Part shown: positions 9,133-15,984 of the stretch, one piece after another
Numbering within the stretch: the first letter of the stretch is position 1
How the letters are laid out: every line of letters starts with the position of its first letter
Source of the DNA: Pedobacter boryungensis
Lineage (GTDB): Bacteria > Bacteroidota > Bacteroidia > Sphingobacteriales > Sphingobacteriaceae
DNA: 64,000 nt
Direction of reading: 5' to 3'
Assembly (NCBI RefSeq): GCF_013204825.1
Contig: NZ_JABMKV010000002.1
Coordinates: 310,001-374,000, forward strand
The notes under the pieces: model-generated
Database searches by the model: none
What the model saw: only the letters and a program-made list of their open reading frames with translations
Told to the model about the DNA's origin: nothing
Program-made: the position numbers and the translations under genes

Positions 9133-10062
9133 TTATAACTTGCTTTCAATGCTACCTAGTGCTCCTGGTACGCCGTTAAGGGCTTTCTTAGTATCTTCCC
9201 AACTTGTATCGTTCTGGTCGAATGTACTACGAATATACGCAAGAATGCTTTCACACACAAAGGCAACACGTTCTGGGTTTTCATCGCTTGTTTCGCGGGC
9301 ATCATATCCTGATATGCCACCAAAAATATGTTCGGCGCCAAATACGGTTAGCAAATCCTTAGGACCGGGACTTTGATAATAAGCGTCCGCACGCCAATTG
9401 TCCACATCAGAGAACATGAGATTTACGTCTTTGTCGCCATTTACAATAAGTGCTGGCAAGGTCATGGTGCCAAAGTTGCCAGCCGCCAACACGGGATAAT
9501 GCTGTCTGTTTACTCCGTTAAAACCTTCAGGACCACCGCTTACGCCGATCAGGACCTGTGCTGTTATCCGTGGTTCTATGAAATTCACTATTTTACCTGT
9601 TGCAGGGTCAGTTACATCCATGCCAGCTAGCATAGCAACAGTGTGTCCGCCCATAGAGTGACCAATTGCAGCAATTTTTTCTTTGTCTACTCTGCCAGTT
9701 AAACCAGGTACTGTTAAAATAATTTCATCTAAATGATCGAGGATAAATTTCATGTCTGTTGCTCGAGAACTCCAAAACAAGGGAGCTTCAGGAAGGGACG
9801 AGGAAAGCCCAAGAGCTTTGGAATTTTGATGAGTAGGTTGAATTACGACAAAGCCCGCTGCTGCAAAAAAATCTACAATGGGACCGTATCCTTTGTATGA
9901 AGAGAGAAAATTAGAGGGGCCATGTCCGTGCGAAAGAAGAATCACTGGCAAATTGTTTCCACTTGCTGGAGCAGATACTTTTATTTCAAGCGCTACGTGA
10001 CGACCGTCGACAGGTAATACAACTGGACTAAAGCTGATGATAGGTGTTTTTGACTGTTTCAT
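9133..10062 (-). CDS. Alpha/beta hydrolase (dienelactone hydrolase / chlorophyllase-like)
   Basis: The 309-residue protein has an oxyanion-region stretch LSHGHGPS, a nucleophile elbow GHSMGG (Ser136), a probable catalytic Asp in VNGDKDVN (D210 or D212) and His245 in GAEHIFGG. There is no signal peptide, so it is probably cytoplasmic. The arrangement resembles platelet-activating-factor acetylhydrolase and chlorophyllase-like esterases; the substrate is not predictable. It is the first gene of a two-gene operon with the AraC regulator. More than 500 nt upstream are non-coding. Confidence 0.85.
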   Translation of the reverse strand: MKQSKTPIISFSPVVLPVDGRHVALEIKVSAPASGNNLPVILLSHGHGPSNFLSSYKGYGPIVDFFAAAGFVVIQPTHQNSKALGLSSSLPEAPLFWSSRATDMKFILDHLDEIILTVPGLTGRVDKEKIAAIGHSMGGHTVAMLAGMDVTDPATGKIVNFIEPRITAQVLIGVSGGPEGFNGVNRQHYPVLAAGNFGTMTLPALIVNGDKDVNLMFSDVDNWRADAYYQSPGPKDLLTVFGAEHIFGGISGYDARETSDENPERVAFVCESILAYIRSTFDQNDTSWEDTKKALNGVPGALGSIESKL

Positions 10063-10558
10063 GTTATTATTGATTAAGTTTTGATATCAACAAAGATCAT
10101 CAGTCTTTAACTCCACCACGTAGTGAAATCGAGGCATTACTTAGCCAAACTCAGGAAGGTAGCGTTAGCTAAATGAAAAATATGCAGACGTTGTCCGGTT
10201 CTAAAAATTTACGAAGGAACTTCGTTATTTTTTTTACTTTCCCTTTATAAGGGAAGTAGCTTTTTGAAAGTAATGGTGATTAGCAATCACGAAACAGTTT
10301 GTTAGAAAATCCAATTAAGTTAACAGATTATGATACAGACAAAACCTAGGTTAAAGTGTAATTGATGGATCAAATCTACATGATAAAAAAAGAGAGCCAG
10401 GTTTGCATTTTCTTTCTAGTGGTTCCAAAAGGCACTATTTCAAACCTTTTTTTGGAGATTTACAGCTGGTTATTGATATTAGGGATTTTAAAATATCTTG
10501 ACAAGTGGGTTTCAAACTTATCTTTATATATTATAATCTGAAGCTCTTTATACAAATA
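10063..10558. other. Non-coding stretch with two consecutive hairpins
   Basis: No convincing gene is present. A hairpin ACGAAG-gaa-CTTCGT at 10211-10225 is followed on the plus strand by TATTTTTTTTT and looks like a terminator. Directly after it lies a second hairpin, TTCCCTT-tat-AAGGGAA, at 10239-10255. No plus-strand gene ends nearby, so the role is unclear. The region marks the left border of the Ubl island. Confidence 0.5.
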
Positions 10559-10588
10559 AAAAAGCAGATCTTAGAAAGTCTGCTTTTT
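10559..10588 (-). terminator. Terminator after the Ntn-hydrolase/small-protein unit
   Basis: AAAAAGCAGA and TCTGCTTTTT form a perfect 10-bp hairpin with a 10-nt loop. On the minus strand a T-rich run follows. It lies 18 nt after the stop of the 62-residue ORF at 10606. Confidence 0.85.
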
Positions 10589-10605
10589 GTTAGTGTTAGA
10601 GTAAA

Positions 10606-10794
10606 TTATATACTTATGAAATTTCCTTCAATTACGAGTTCCTTACCTTTTAAAACGGTTTCGAGATCATCAGCTATGCTTTTCCTAACTTCTATTTCCT
10701 TTTTAGTGTCAGCTGCTTTCATCTCTTTAACTACCTTATTGTAAAAATCTCTATAAGTAGAATAATGATTTGCTGTTTTTTTTGCCGTTTTCAT
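10606..10794 (-). CDS. 62-residue hypothetical protein downstream of the Ntn hydrolase
   Basis: A small charged protein, rich in Lys and Glu and probably mostly helical, with no membrane segment and no Cys. It begins 25 nt after the stop of the Ntn-hydrolase gene, and a terminator follows directly, so the two form one unit. I do not recognise a family. Its size and position invite comparison with Pup, but the C-terminus ends EGNFISI and lacks the GGE/GGQ tail, so it is not Pup. An antitoxin-like, chaperone or inhibitor role for its neighbour is possible but unsupported. Confidence 0.6.
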   Translation of the reverse strand: MKTAKKTANHYSTYRDFYNKVVKEMKAADTKKEIEVRKSIADDLETVLKGKELVIEGNFISI

Positions 10795-10819
10795 ATATCC
10801 AAAGTTAAAAATTTATTAA

Positions 10820-11791
10820 TTAAAATACTTCGTGTTTTACTATTTCATTTCCAGAAATAAATCGAAATCCATCATTATCAATGACGGCTAACTTAATAAC
10901 ACCTCCAACTGTTGGAATGTTTTCGGTATACTTTTGGATATCAATTTCAATTCTCATTAGTAATGTAGCAAGATCAACAGCCTGTTGCAAACTAAGTTCA
11001 GTTAAACGGTAAATTTTCATGTCCTGCATCATTTTGTCGTCGATTATTGATTTATCTTGAATAACCTCCATCCAATATTCTTCTCCAACTTTTTCAGCTG
11101 GTAATGAAAAGTCTTTGGCAACCTTCCCTATAATTCTAGGAATTATCTCAAACAAACCATTTAAGTCTCCAAATAATAACCGTTCAGCAAGCCTATTCTG
11201 CCCATCGCAAATCACCTTGAATTGATCAGGTTGCTGAAGAATGGAAACGTATTCAAAACTTTCATCTTTTAAACTATCGTTCGTAGCTTTATTAACTGTT
11301 AATTTATATACGGTAGTTTTATTAGGTGTTGGTGAATAAAAAGTTACTAAGAAAATGGTTTCACTTATTCTGGAGTTTTTTTCAAGAAACTTTTTGACTT
11401 CTTTAACAATAAATTCTTTGAGGCTATCAATCTTTGCAATAATTTCTTTTGCATTATTTCTGCCATTAGGCTTCAAAGTTCTAATAGCTTCACCTATAAG
11501 CTTTTTAATCCTTTTATTATTTATACTAGCAGATCCAGCAGTGGTAATAGCGGTATATTTATCATATTTGTAAAGTTTTTCTTCATAATCTTTGGTATGT
11601 GAAGGCTTAACTTTAAAAAGTTTTGCTATCTCTTTTGTATTTATTACTATTTCCTTACCGCTTTCTTTAGATGCCTTAGTTAAATATTCTTGGAACGTTT
11701 GAAAGTCCAAGGATGGTATTGATGTTGTAACTAAAGAATCAGCTATAATAGCCACTCCTTCTTTAGCGATCACACTTGCTATAAAAGTCAT
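10820..11791 (-). CDS. Proteasome-like Ntn-hydrolase superfamily protein
   Basis: The 323-residue protein starts Met-Thr-Phe-Ile-Ala and continues KEGVAIIADSLVT. After Met removal the Thr becomes residue 1, Gly falls at 11 and Asp at 17. These are the positions of the nucleophile Thr, a conserved Gly and Asp17 of proteasome beta, HslV and Anbu proteins. A later TTAGSAS (83-89) resembles the strand containing the AGSAAD-type motif, and VGGVIKLAVIDNDGFRFI near the C-terminus resembles the closing strands of that fold. Compared with beta subunits there is an insertion of about 30 residues before the probable Lys33 equivalent (K57 in EIAKLFKV), and the protein is longer than usual. The family call is from pattern only. 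It lies 327 nt beyond the E1 gene, after a terminator, with its own control region. Confidence 0.7.
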   Translation of the reverse strand: MTFIASVIAKEGVAIIADSLVTTSIPSLDFQTFQEYLTKASKESGKEIVINTKEIAKLFKVKPSHTKDYEEKLYKYDKYTAITTAGSASINNKRIKKLIGEAIRTLKPNGRNNAKEIIAKIDSLKEFIVKEVKKFLEKNSRISETIFLVTFYSPTPNKTTVYKLTVNKATNDSLKDESFEYVSILQQPDQFKVICDGQNRLAERLLFGDLNGLFEIIPRIIGKVAKDFSLPAEKVGEEYWMEVIQDKSIIDDKMMQDMKIYRLTELSLQQAVDLATLLMRIEIDIQKYTENIPTVGGVIKLAVIDNDGFRFISGNEIVKHEVF

Positions 11792-12017
11792 TTGGTTGAG
11801 AGTTAATTAGCCTAATATAATGTAATATTTTAACTTTAACGCAGATCCATAAAAATTGATTAATATCACTTTGCAATAAGCCGAATGACATTAACCAATG
11901 AGTTAGTAAAATTGAAGAAGCACGGCTGACTCAATTGACATTCCGTCTAATCAACCTTATCATTTGAGGAATCATTGTTGATTATAAACCCTAACCGATT
12001 CCTTCTTCGTCATCAGT

Positions 12018-12056
12018 AATTGTGCATAAGCAATTGTGCATTATACTAAAGTATAA
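12018..12056. repeat. Direct repeat pair plus inverted repeat upstream of the Ntn-hydrolase gene
   Basis: AATTGTGCAT occurs twice (12018-12027 and 12032-12041) with a 4-nt spacer. It abuts a perfect inverted repeat TTATAC-taaa-GTATAA (12041-12056). The cluster lies between the E1-operon terminator and the Ntn-hydrolase start, and may be a binding site controlling that gene. Confidence 0.45.
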
Positions 12057-12072
12057 AAGAAATTGTGATTAA

Positions 12073-12101
12073 CAAAAATAGACTTGTCAAAACAAGCCTA
12101 T
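12073..12101 (-). terminator. Terminator of the Ubl-E2-JAB-E1 operon
   Basis: On the minus strand ATAGGCTTGT-tttg-ACAAGTCTAT forms a 10-bp RNA stem with one G-U pair, followed by TTTTTGTT. It is 17 nt after the E1 stop. The G-U pair makes the stem perfect only in the minus-strand RNA, which supports the orientation. Confidence 0.85.
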
Positions 12102-12118
12102 GAAATCTTCTTGAGTGT

Positions 12119-13507
12119 TCAATAATCTAACTTGACTTTCAAACTTTTGTAGATGGCTTCGCTCTGACCACGGCAAATATCGCAGTTTTTTGCTTTTTGT
12201 TGATCTTCCACAAAGTCACCCAAGTATGTTGCCATATTAAACTGGGTGGAATTCTCTTTGTCGACCTTTCCATTTATCAGTTTAATCAGCTCTGCAAATG
12301 CCACGATAGCAGCGGATGGTGATAAAAAAGGTAAAATGCTAGCATGTGGCTCTTGTTCCTCCTGATTCTCGATTATACTCTCATCTGGTGCAGTCAACTC
12401 TACTTCGGCACACTTGGGAACGAATATTACCTTCGAGAGGTTCTGAAAAGTACACATTATACAATTATCCTTCAATGGTATGTGTCTACCTATATTAATA
12501 CCCCAAGAGCGACTTGTAGTTGCATGAAAGACCACTGGCGGATATAAATTTTGGACAGTGGACCAAATATCAAAATCATTCGCAAAGCACATGATAACGT
12601 CAGCAGAATTGGAGGCTTTTCTATGGTCGTAGGAGTATTCTTTATAATCATCGTTGAATGATCGGACCTTGTACCCTGTATCCTGTAAATATGCTTCGCA
12701 AATTTCTGCCTTTTTTTGGTGGTGGGCTTTACAATTGGTAGTATTAAAGAGTAGCGAACTGCTGGTATTGTGAAGCTCTATGGTCGAATCGACATCAACG
12801 AAAAGGATTTCCCCAGTAAAATTGAACAAGCCCAACAAATAGGTGAATGATGAGCCAATAGCACCACAACCAATTACATGTACTCGACCTAAGTCCAATT
12901 GCCCTAGATCATAATCGTTTTGGATAGGAATATCTGAAACTGTCGATGAATAAACATCATACCATTTAGAATATGCTTCTGCACGGATGTTATTTGACCA
13001 CCTGAACAGTTCTGCATTCGCAAGGCAGGCGGCGAAAGCTGAGCCTAGTGGGTTTGCAACGCTTTTGGGGTTCCCATTGCATTCGGCAAAACCATTAAAT
13101 GAACAACTCGCCACCCAACCACTGGCATCAATTGACAAGTATGGCGTTTTGCAATCCGGCTCGGGTCTTCCAATAAATACGGTAAAATCTACTAATGGAT
13201 TATCAACATTGAATTCAAAATGCCCGTAAGGATCAATTTCGCTCAAACTGTTCTTTACCATTTCCAATATGCTTCTATTGCTTTGGGAGCCATTGAAAAT
13301 TATCCGTTCAGCATCAGCACTATTGATAGTAATATTTGAGCACCAACGTGCCAGAATATTTGTAAACATGGTGAGCATGACTTGTGTCGCAAAAAGTGAT
13401 ACATCCGAAGTAACCACAACCAAAACTTTGATGTCGTAATAACCTTTGTTCAATTCCGAAAATGAATCCGTCCTTTTATTTCTTTCTTTATACCAGGTCT
13501 CTTTCAT
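12119..13507 (-). CDS. E1-like ubiquitin-activating enzyme (ThiF/UBA family)
   Basis: Starting at the ATG at 13507 the protein has 462 residues; an in-frame GTG at 13555 would add 16. The C-terminal part is a ThiF/E1 adenylation domain with the nucleotide loop VIGCGAIGS (GCGAIG at 213-218) and the acidic strand FVDVD (about 236-240). Zn-type pairs CIMC (349-352) and CDIC (442-445) follow. The first 200 residues are a separate domain I cannot name. By family knowledge it adenylates the Ubl C-terminus and passes it on as a thioester. It overlaps the JAB gene end by 20 nt, the last step of a tightly packed operon. The catalytic Cys is not certain from sequence alone. Confidence 0.88.
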   Translation of the reverse strand: MKETWYKERNKRTDSFSELNKGYYDIKVLVVVTSDVSLFATQVMLTMFTNILARWCSNITINSADAERIIFNGSQSNRSILEMVKNSLSEIDPYGHFEFNVDNPLVDFTVFIGRPEPDCKTPYLSIDASGWVASCSFNGFAECNGNPKSVANPLGSAFAACLANAELFRWSNNIRAEAYSKWYDVYSSTVSDIPIQNDYDLGQLDLGRVHVIGCGAIGSSFTYLLGLFNFTGEILFVDVDSTIELHNTSSSLLFNTTNCKAHHQKKAEICEAYLQDTGYKVRSFNDDYKEYSYDHRKASNSADVIMCFANDFDIWSTVQNLYPPVVFHATTSRSWGINIGRHIPLKDNCIMCTFQNLSKVIFVPKCAEVELTAPDESIIENQEEQEPHASILPFLSPSAAIVAFAELIKLINGKVDKENSTQFNMATYLGDFVEDQQKAKNCDICRGQSEAIYKSLKVKLDY

Positions 13508-14063
13508 ACCTAAAATCTTTAAATTCAACTTTATTTTGATTAATCTTTTTGACACTAAACCTTTTGCTTAAATAGCGATTGGCAAGTCGTTTAAATTCGG
13601 ATCCATGATACAGGTGCACACCACATTGCTCCCATGGGAGTATGCCATTCTTTGAAAATAAAGGAACGACTACGGATAGAAATCCTTCGGACCTGAATGC
13701 CGTCTCCTCATTATCTACATCTGAATGGTCGACCCATTTTCCGGGGTGTGTATGAACTTGGGAGATGTAAACCAAATCATTATCACACAAATATTCTACC
13801 ACCAATGCATTAGAATTATGCGATGTTTGGATTCCATACCTTGATGCCTGAGTCTTTGGCGCAATAGCATGCGTTATATAATGGATATTGTTTTGAACAT
13901 GTCCGGCCCAATAAATCAGTCCTTCGCAACTTGGCTTTTTGTTACCATATTCTCTTAATACGCGCTCCGTAAATTCAATAACTTGTACATCGACTATGTA
14001 CTTTTTAACATCTTTTGGATAAAACCCCTTGGGCTTTCTAAACCAATTAAACCATTTTACCAC
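13488..14063 (-). CDS. JAMM/MPN metallo-isopeptidase (JAB domain, deubiquitinase-like)
   Basis: I use the GTG at 14063 (191 residues); a TTG at 14105 would add 14 residues and overlap the E2 gene by 59 nt. The protein has the full JAMM zinc motif: a Glu in SCEGLIYW (E47), then H104-x-H106, seven residues, S114, two residues and D117 (VHTHPGKWVDHSDVD). In eukaryotes such enzymes cleave ubiquitin isopeptide bonds; in bacterial Ubl operons they are thought to process the Ubl C-terminus or remove it from targets. There is no signal peptide. The gene sits between E2 and E1 with overlaps on both sides, implying translational coupling. Confidence 0.9.
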   Translation of the reverse strand: MVKWFNWFRKPKGFYPKDVKKYIVDVQVIEFTERVLREYGNKKPSCEGLIYWAGHVQNNIHYITHAIAPKTQASRYGIQTSHNSNALVVEYLCDNDLVYISQVHTHPGKWVDHSDVDNEETAFRSEGFLSVVVPLFSKNGILPWEQCGVHLYHGSEFKRLANRYLSKRFSVKKINQNKVEFKDFRYERDLV

Positions 14064-14526
14064 GATACCATGTTTTGTTTGAAATTCTAGTATAAATTGT
14101 GTCAAGGATTGCGTTTAGATTAATCAAACCTCCTGCAATTGCCCTCCAATTAACCAGCTGCCAATCGGAATGGATACCGCTGTAACCAGCATAAGCCTTT
14201 CTGGAGCACGGGTGACATATTACCCCTCCCTGTGCAACTCTATTGAAAAAACTATCGCCCTGATATAATGGATATGACGAAAACTCTCCAACCTGCTTAT
14301 TTTCAGGACTTACAAAGTCAATCAGGTATGGGGTTTCAGGATAGTTATCAAATCTAAATTCAATGATAAACTCCTTTTGGTCGATAGGCGAGACCATTGA
14401 AACAGTAAATAATTGGTTAACCTCATCCAGCGGAGAGATCAACCAATTAAAATCTTTACAGTTTTCTTGGCAAGCCTCTATTTCTTCAGCAACTGTTGCT
14501 GAAGAAATATAGCTTGGGACACTCAT
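14047..14526 (-). CDS. E2-like ubiquitin-conjugating enzyme
   Basis: The 159-residue protein has the compact UBC pattern: a central strand region with NYPETPYLIDFVSP (61-74, like the YPxxPP motif of E2s), then QGGVICHPCSRKAY with Cys104 in the place of the catalytic Cys, then DWQLVNW, matching the conserved Trp region after the active site. By family knowledge it accepts the Ubl from E1 and transfers it to targets. The ATG overlaps the Ubl stop (ATGA), and a strong AAAGGAGC Shine-Dalgarno lies before it. A second Cys, C107, is close to the first. Identification is from motif and operon order; E2s of this group are highly diverged. Confidence 0.85.
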   Translation of the reverse strand: MSVPSYISSATVAEEIEACQENCKDFNWLISPLDEVNQLFTVSMVSPIDQKEFIIEFRFDNYPETPYLIDFVSPENKQVGEFSSYPLYQGDSFFNRVAQGGVICHPCSRKAYAGYSGIHSDWQLVNWRAIAGGLINLNAILDTIYTRISNKTWYRGKMV

Positions 14527-15230
14527 GCTCCTTTGCCCAAATCTGTGAAGACCAAAACTTGCCCATCTGGAAAACCATAACTTCCTATAATCCGAGCTTT
14601 TTCAAGAGTTTCCGTGGTTCCCTTAATTTTAAGCTCGTAGTTACCATCAGTTGCAAAGGCAAAATGGGCGGTTGTTTGTTGGATGAGTTCCTGGACCGTA
14701 ATGGTTAGAAGAAATGAATTTTCCCACTTACCTTTTGGCGTTTGGATTATAAGCTTCACGTGCTTCTTTGATTTTGAAACGAAGTGCTCAATTCCTGGTC
14801 TTGCTAAATTAATTTCCTCGTGGTTCTCTACTAATTCATCTTCCCATGGTTTTCTAATAGAAAGATAGAGCTCATCTTCTAAACTAATACCACCAAGTTC
14901 CTTAATTTCTTTTCCAGTGATATATTGTTTATCCCAAACAAAATGTTTTCCATTGATAACCAATTGGAGGATGTTCTTGATGTAGAAATGCTCAATTTCA
15001 GGTCGGGCAAGGTTTACAGGCTCATTTTCAATTAACTCATCTTCCCATGGTCTTTGAACTGCTAGAAACAACTTAGATTCCAAGCTGTCTTCAGGAGCTC
15101 CAGCTATTTTTCTTATTTGGGCATTAGTGATGTATTGCTCTGAGGAGTAGTATTTAACTCCGTCAACTATAAATGGAAGCATTTCATTTTTATCAGCACC
15201 TTTTTCTTGATTATTATTTTTTTTTTGCAT
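14523..15230 (-). CDS. Tandem ubiquitin-like protein (two multi-ubiquitin repeats plus a third Ubl domain)
   Basis: The 235-residue protein contains two clear repeats of about 66 residues (18-84 and 87-151). They share PWEDELxEN and NLARPxIEHF and correspond to the bacterial multi-ubiquitin domain. A third, different beta-grasp domain follows (158-235), with KLIIQTPKGKW near its start and DGQVLVFTDLGKGA at the end. The C-terminus is Gly-Lys-Gly-Ala, not Gly-Gly. The third domain should be the conjugated moiety or the one activated by E1; the first two may bind or extend the chain. It is the first gene of the operon, with a leader of about 280 nt from the predicted promoter at 15523-15552. Confidence 0.9.
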   Translation of the reverse strand: MQKKNNNQEKGADKNEMLPFIVDGVKYYSSEQYITNAQIRKIAGAPEDSLESKLFLAVQRPWEDELIENEPVNLARPEIEHFYIKNILQLVINGKHFVWDKQYITGKEIKELGGISLEDELYLSIRKPWEDELVENHEEINLARPGIEHFVSKSKKHVKLIIQTPKGKWENSFLLTITVQELIQQTTAHFAFATDGNYELKIKGTTETLEKARIIGSYGFPDGQVLVFTDLGKGA

Positions 15231-15389
15231 TGTAGTAAGTATTAAATTTTAAATAAAAGTTTACACATTGGCTCCAGATTTGGAACCATTTTTTTCAATA
15301 GGTAGTTTCGACGTTGTGTAACTTTTAGCTCGTTTAAAATTTAAAATCCTTAATTCCAGCTGTTAATACTAAAAAAAGTAAGCTAATTC

Positions 15390-15420
15390 TTGCAGATGCG
15401 GATGTACTGCCTTATATTTG
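15390..15420 (+). promoter_or_regulatory. Promoter of the candidate small RNA
   Basis: TTG (15390-15392), 20 nt, TATATTTG (15413-15420) matches the Bacteroidota consensus seen before rplM and the XRE gene. The predicted start of transcription is about 15426. Confidence 0.5.
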
Positions 15421-15425
15421 ACTTG

Positions 15426-15520
15426 CGATCCAAATACTTGGCTGGCAGAAGAGCTATTCTGCCTTGTCATTTACAACTTTAAGAACCAGGCGATTTAACA
15501 GTTGTCTGGTTTTATTATTT
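15426..15520 (+). ncRNA. Candidate small RNA antisense to the Ubl mRNA leader
   Basis: A consensus promoter at 15390-15420 is followed by three hairpins and a terminator with no ORF in between. The first is CCAA-atac-TTGG (15431-15442). The second is a perfect 7-bp stem GGCAGAA-gagcta-TTCTGCC (15444-15463). The last is a 12-bp stem at 15484-15511 with loop TAAC, closed partly by G-U pairs, then TTATTATTTT. The G-U pairs make that stem complete only in plus-strand RNA, and no plus-strand gene lies upstream for 7 kb, so it is not a gene terminator. The unit lies opposite the predicted leader of the Ubl operon. It is not a family I recognise. Both ends are predicted, not measured. Confidence 0.5.
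15484..15520 (+). terminator. Plus-strand terminator of the candidate small RNA
   Basis: AACCAGGCGATT and AGTTGTCTGGTT pair over 12 positions in plus-strand RNA (three G-U pairs) around loop TAAC, followed by TTATTATTTT. On the minus strand the same positions would be A-C mismatches. Confidence 0.7.
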
Positions 15521-15522
15521 TA

Positions 15523-15552
15523 CAAATATACGAAACGAATTCGAGATTCAAA
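15523..15552 (-). promoter_or_regulatory. Predicted promoter of the Ubl operon
   Basis: On the minus strand TTTG (15549-15552), 18 nt, TATATTTG (15523-15530). It is the only TAnnTTTG match I find between the two divergent genes on this strand. It predicts a long leader of about 285 nt. Confidence 0.55.
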
Positions 15553-15557
15553 ATTTT

Positions 15558-15578
15558 TCTTACATTTTTTGTGTAAGA
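15558..15578. promoter_or_regulatory. Inverted repeat between divergent promoters, probable XRE operator
   Basis: TCTTACA (15558-15564) and TGTAAGA (15572-15578) form a perfect 7-bp inverted repeat with a 7-nt spacer. It lies exactly between the -33 boxes of the Ubl promoter (15549-15552) and the XRE promoter (15579-15582). The heptamer TGTGTAA also recurs at 15315-15321 and, inverted, at 15261-15267 in the Ubl leader. A dimeric XRE protein bound here could repress both directions. Confidence 0.6.
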
Positions 15579-15609
15579 TTTGGAAACACAATAATTTTAA
15601 CTAAATTTG
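15579..15609 (+). promoter_or_regulatory. Promoter of the XRE-ImmA operon
   Basis: TTTG (15579-15582), 19 nt, TAAATTTG (15602-15609), a full match to the consensus with the same spacing as the rplM promoter. The ATG is at 15630, preceded by AAAGG. Confidence 0.75.
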
Positions 15610-15629
15610 TTAACATTATTAAAGGATAT

Positions 15630-15983
15630 ATGCTTGATAAAGAGCAACAAGTAGAATTTTACGAAAAAATTGGCGAGCGTATTAAGGAGGCAAGAAAGCT
15701 TCGTGACATGAATCAAGATGTGTTAGCGAATGCGTTGGGGATCTCCCGCGTGTCCCTAGTTAACATTGAAGCAGGAAAACAAAGACCGCCCTTACATGTT
15801 CTCTTAGATATCTGTGAATTTTTGAATGTTACTATGAATGATTTAGTTCCACAAAATGTTACTTCATCTAATAGTTTAGATTCAATTATCTTGAACAAGA
15901 TTAAGAAAGAAACTGATAATGGTACTGATTCTGCAGATAAGGTGATGAATTTTATCTTATCCAGAATGAAAAATAATAGTTGA
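15630..15983 (+). CDS. XRE-family helix-turn-helix regulator
   Basis: The 117-residue protein has a Cro/CI-type helix-turn-helix at about 13-68 (LANALGISRVSLVNIEAGKQ is the core) and a short C-terminal tail (70-117) that may serve dimerisation or be the cleavage target of the neighbouring peptidase. It is divergent from the Ubl operon and is separated by 1 nt from the ImmA-like gene. Known XRE-ImmA pairs (ImmR-ImmA, DdrO-IrrE) keep linked genes silent until the repressor is cleaved or inactivated. Repression of the Ubl operon is therefore a well-founded inference from context. Confidence 0.92.
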   Translation: MLDKEQQVEFYEKIGERIKEARKLRDMNQDVLANALGISRVSLVNIEAGKQRPPLHVLLDICEFLNVTMNDLVPQNVTSSNSLDSIILNKIKKETDNGTDSADKVMNFILSRMKNNS

Positions 15984-15984
15984 T

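Noticed and set aside
10505..10744. 79-codon plus-strand ORF
   Set aside because: It runs through a terminator and is antisense to the 62-residue gene.
10606..10794. Pup-like tag partner of the proteasome-like protein
   Set aside because: The C-terminus is EGNFISI, without the GGE/GGQ motif; no Mpa/ARC ATPase or PafA ligase is present.
14137..14526. Oxyester-type (Ser) Bub pathway
   Set aside because: The E2 has Cys at the active-site position (Cys104) and the operon carries a JAMM metalloprotease, not a serine protease.
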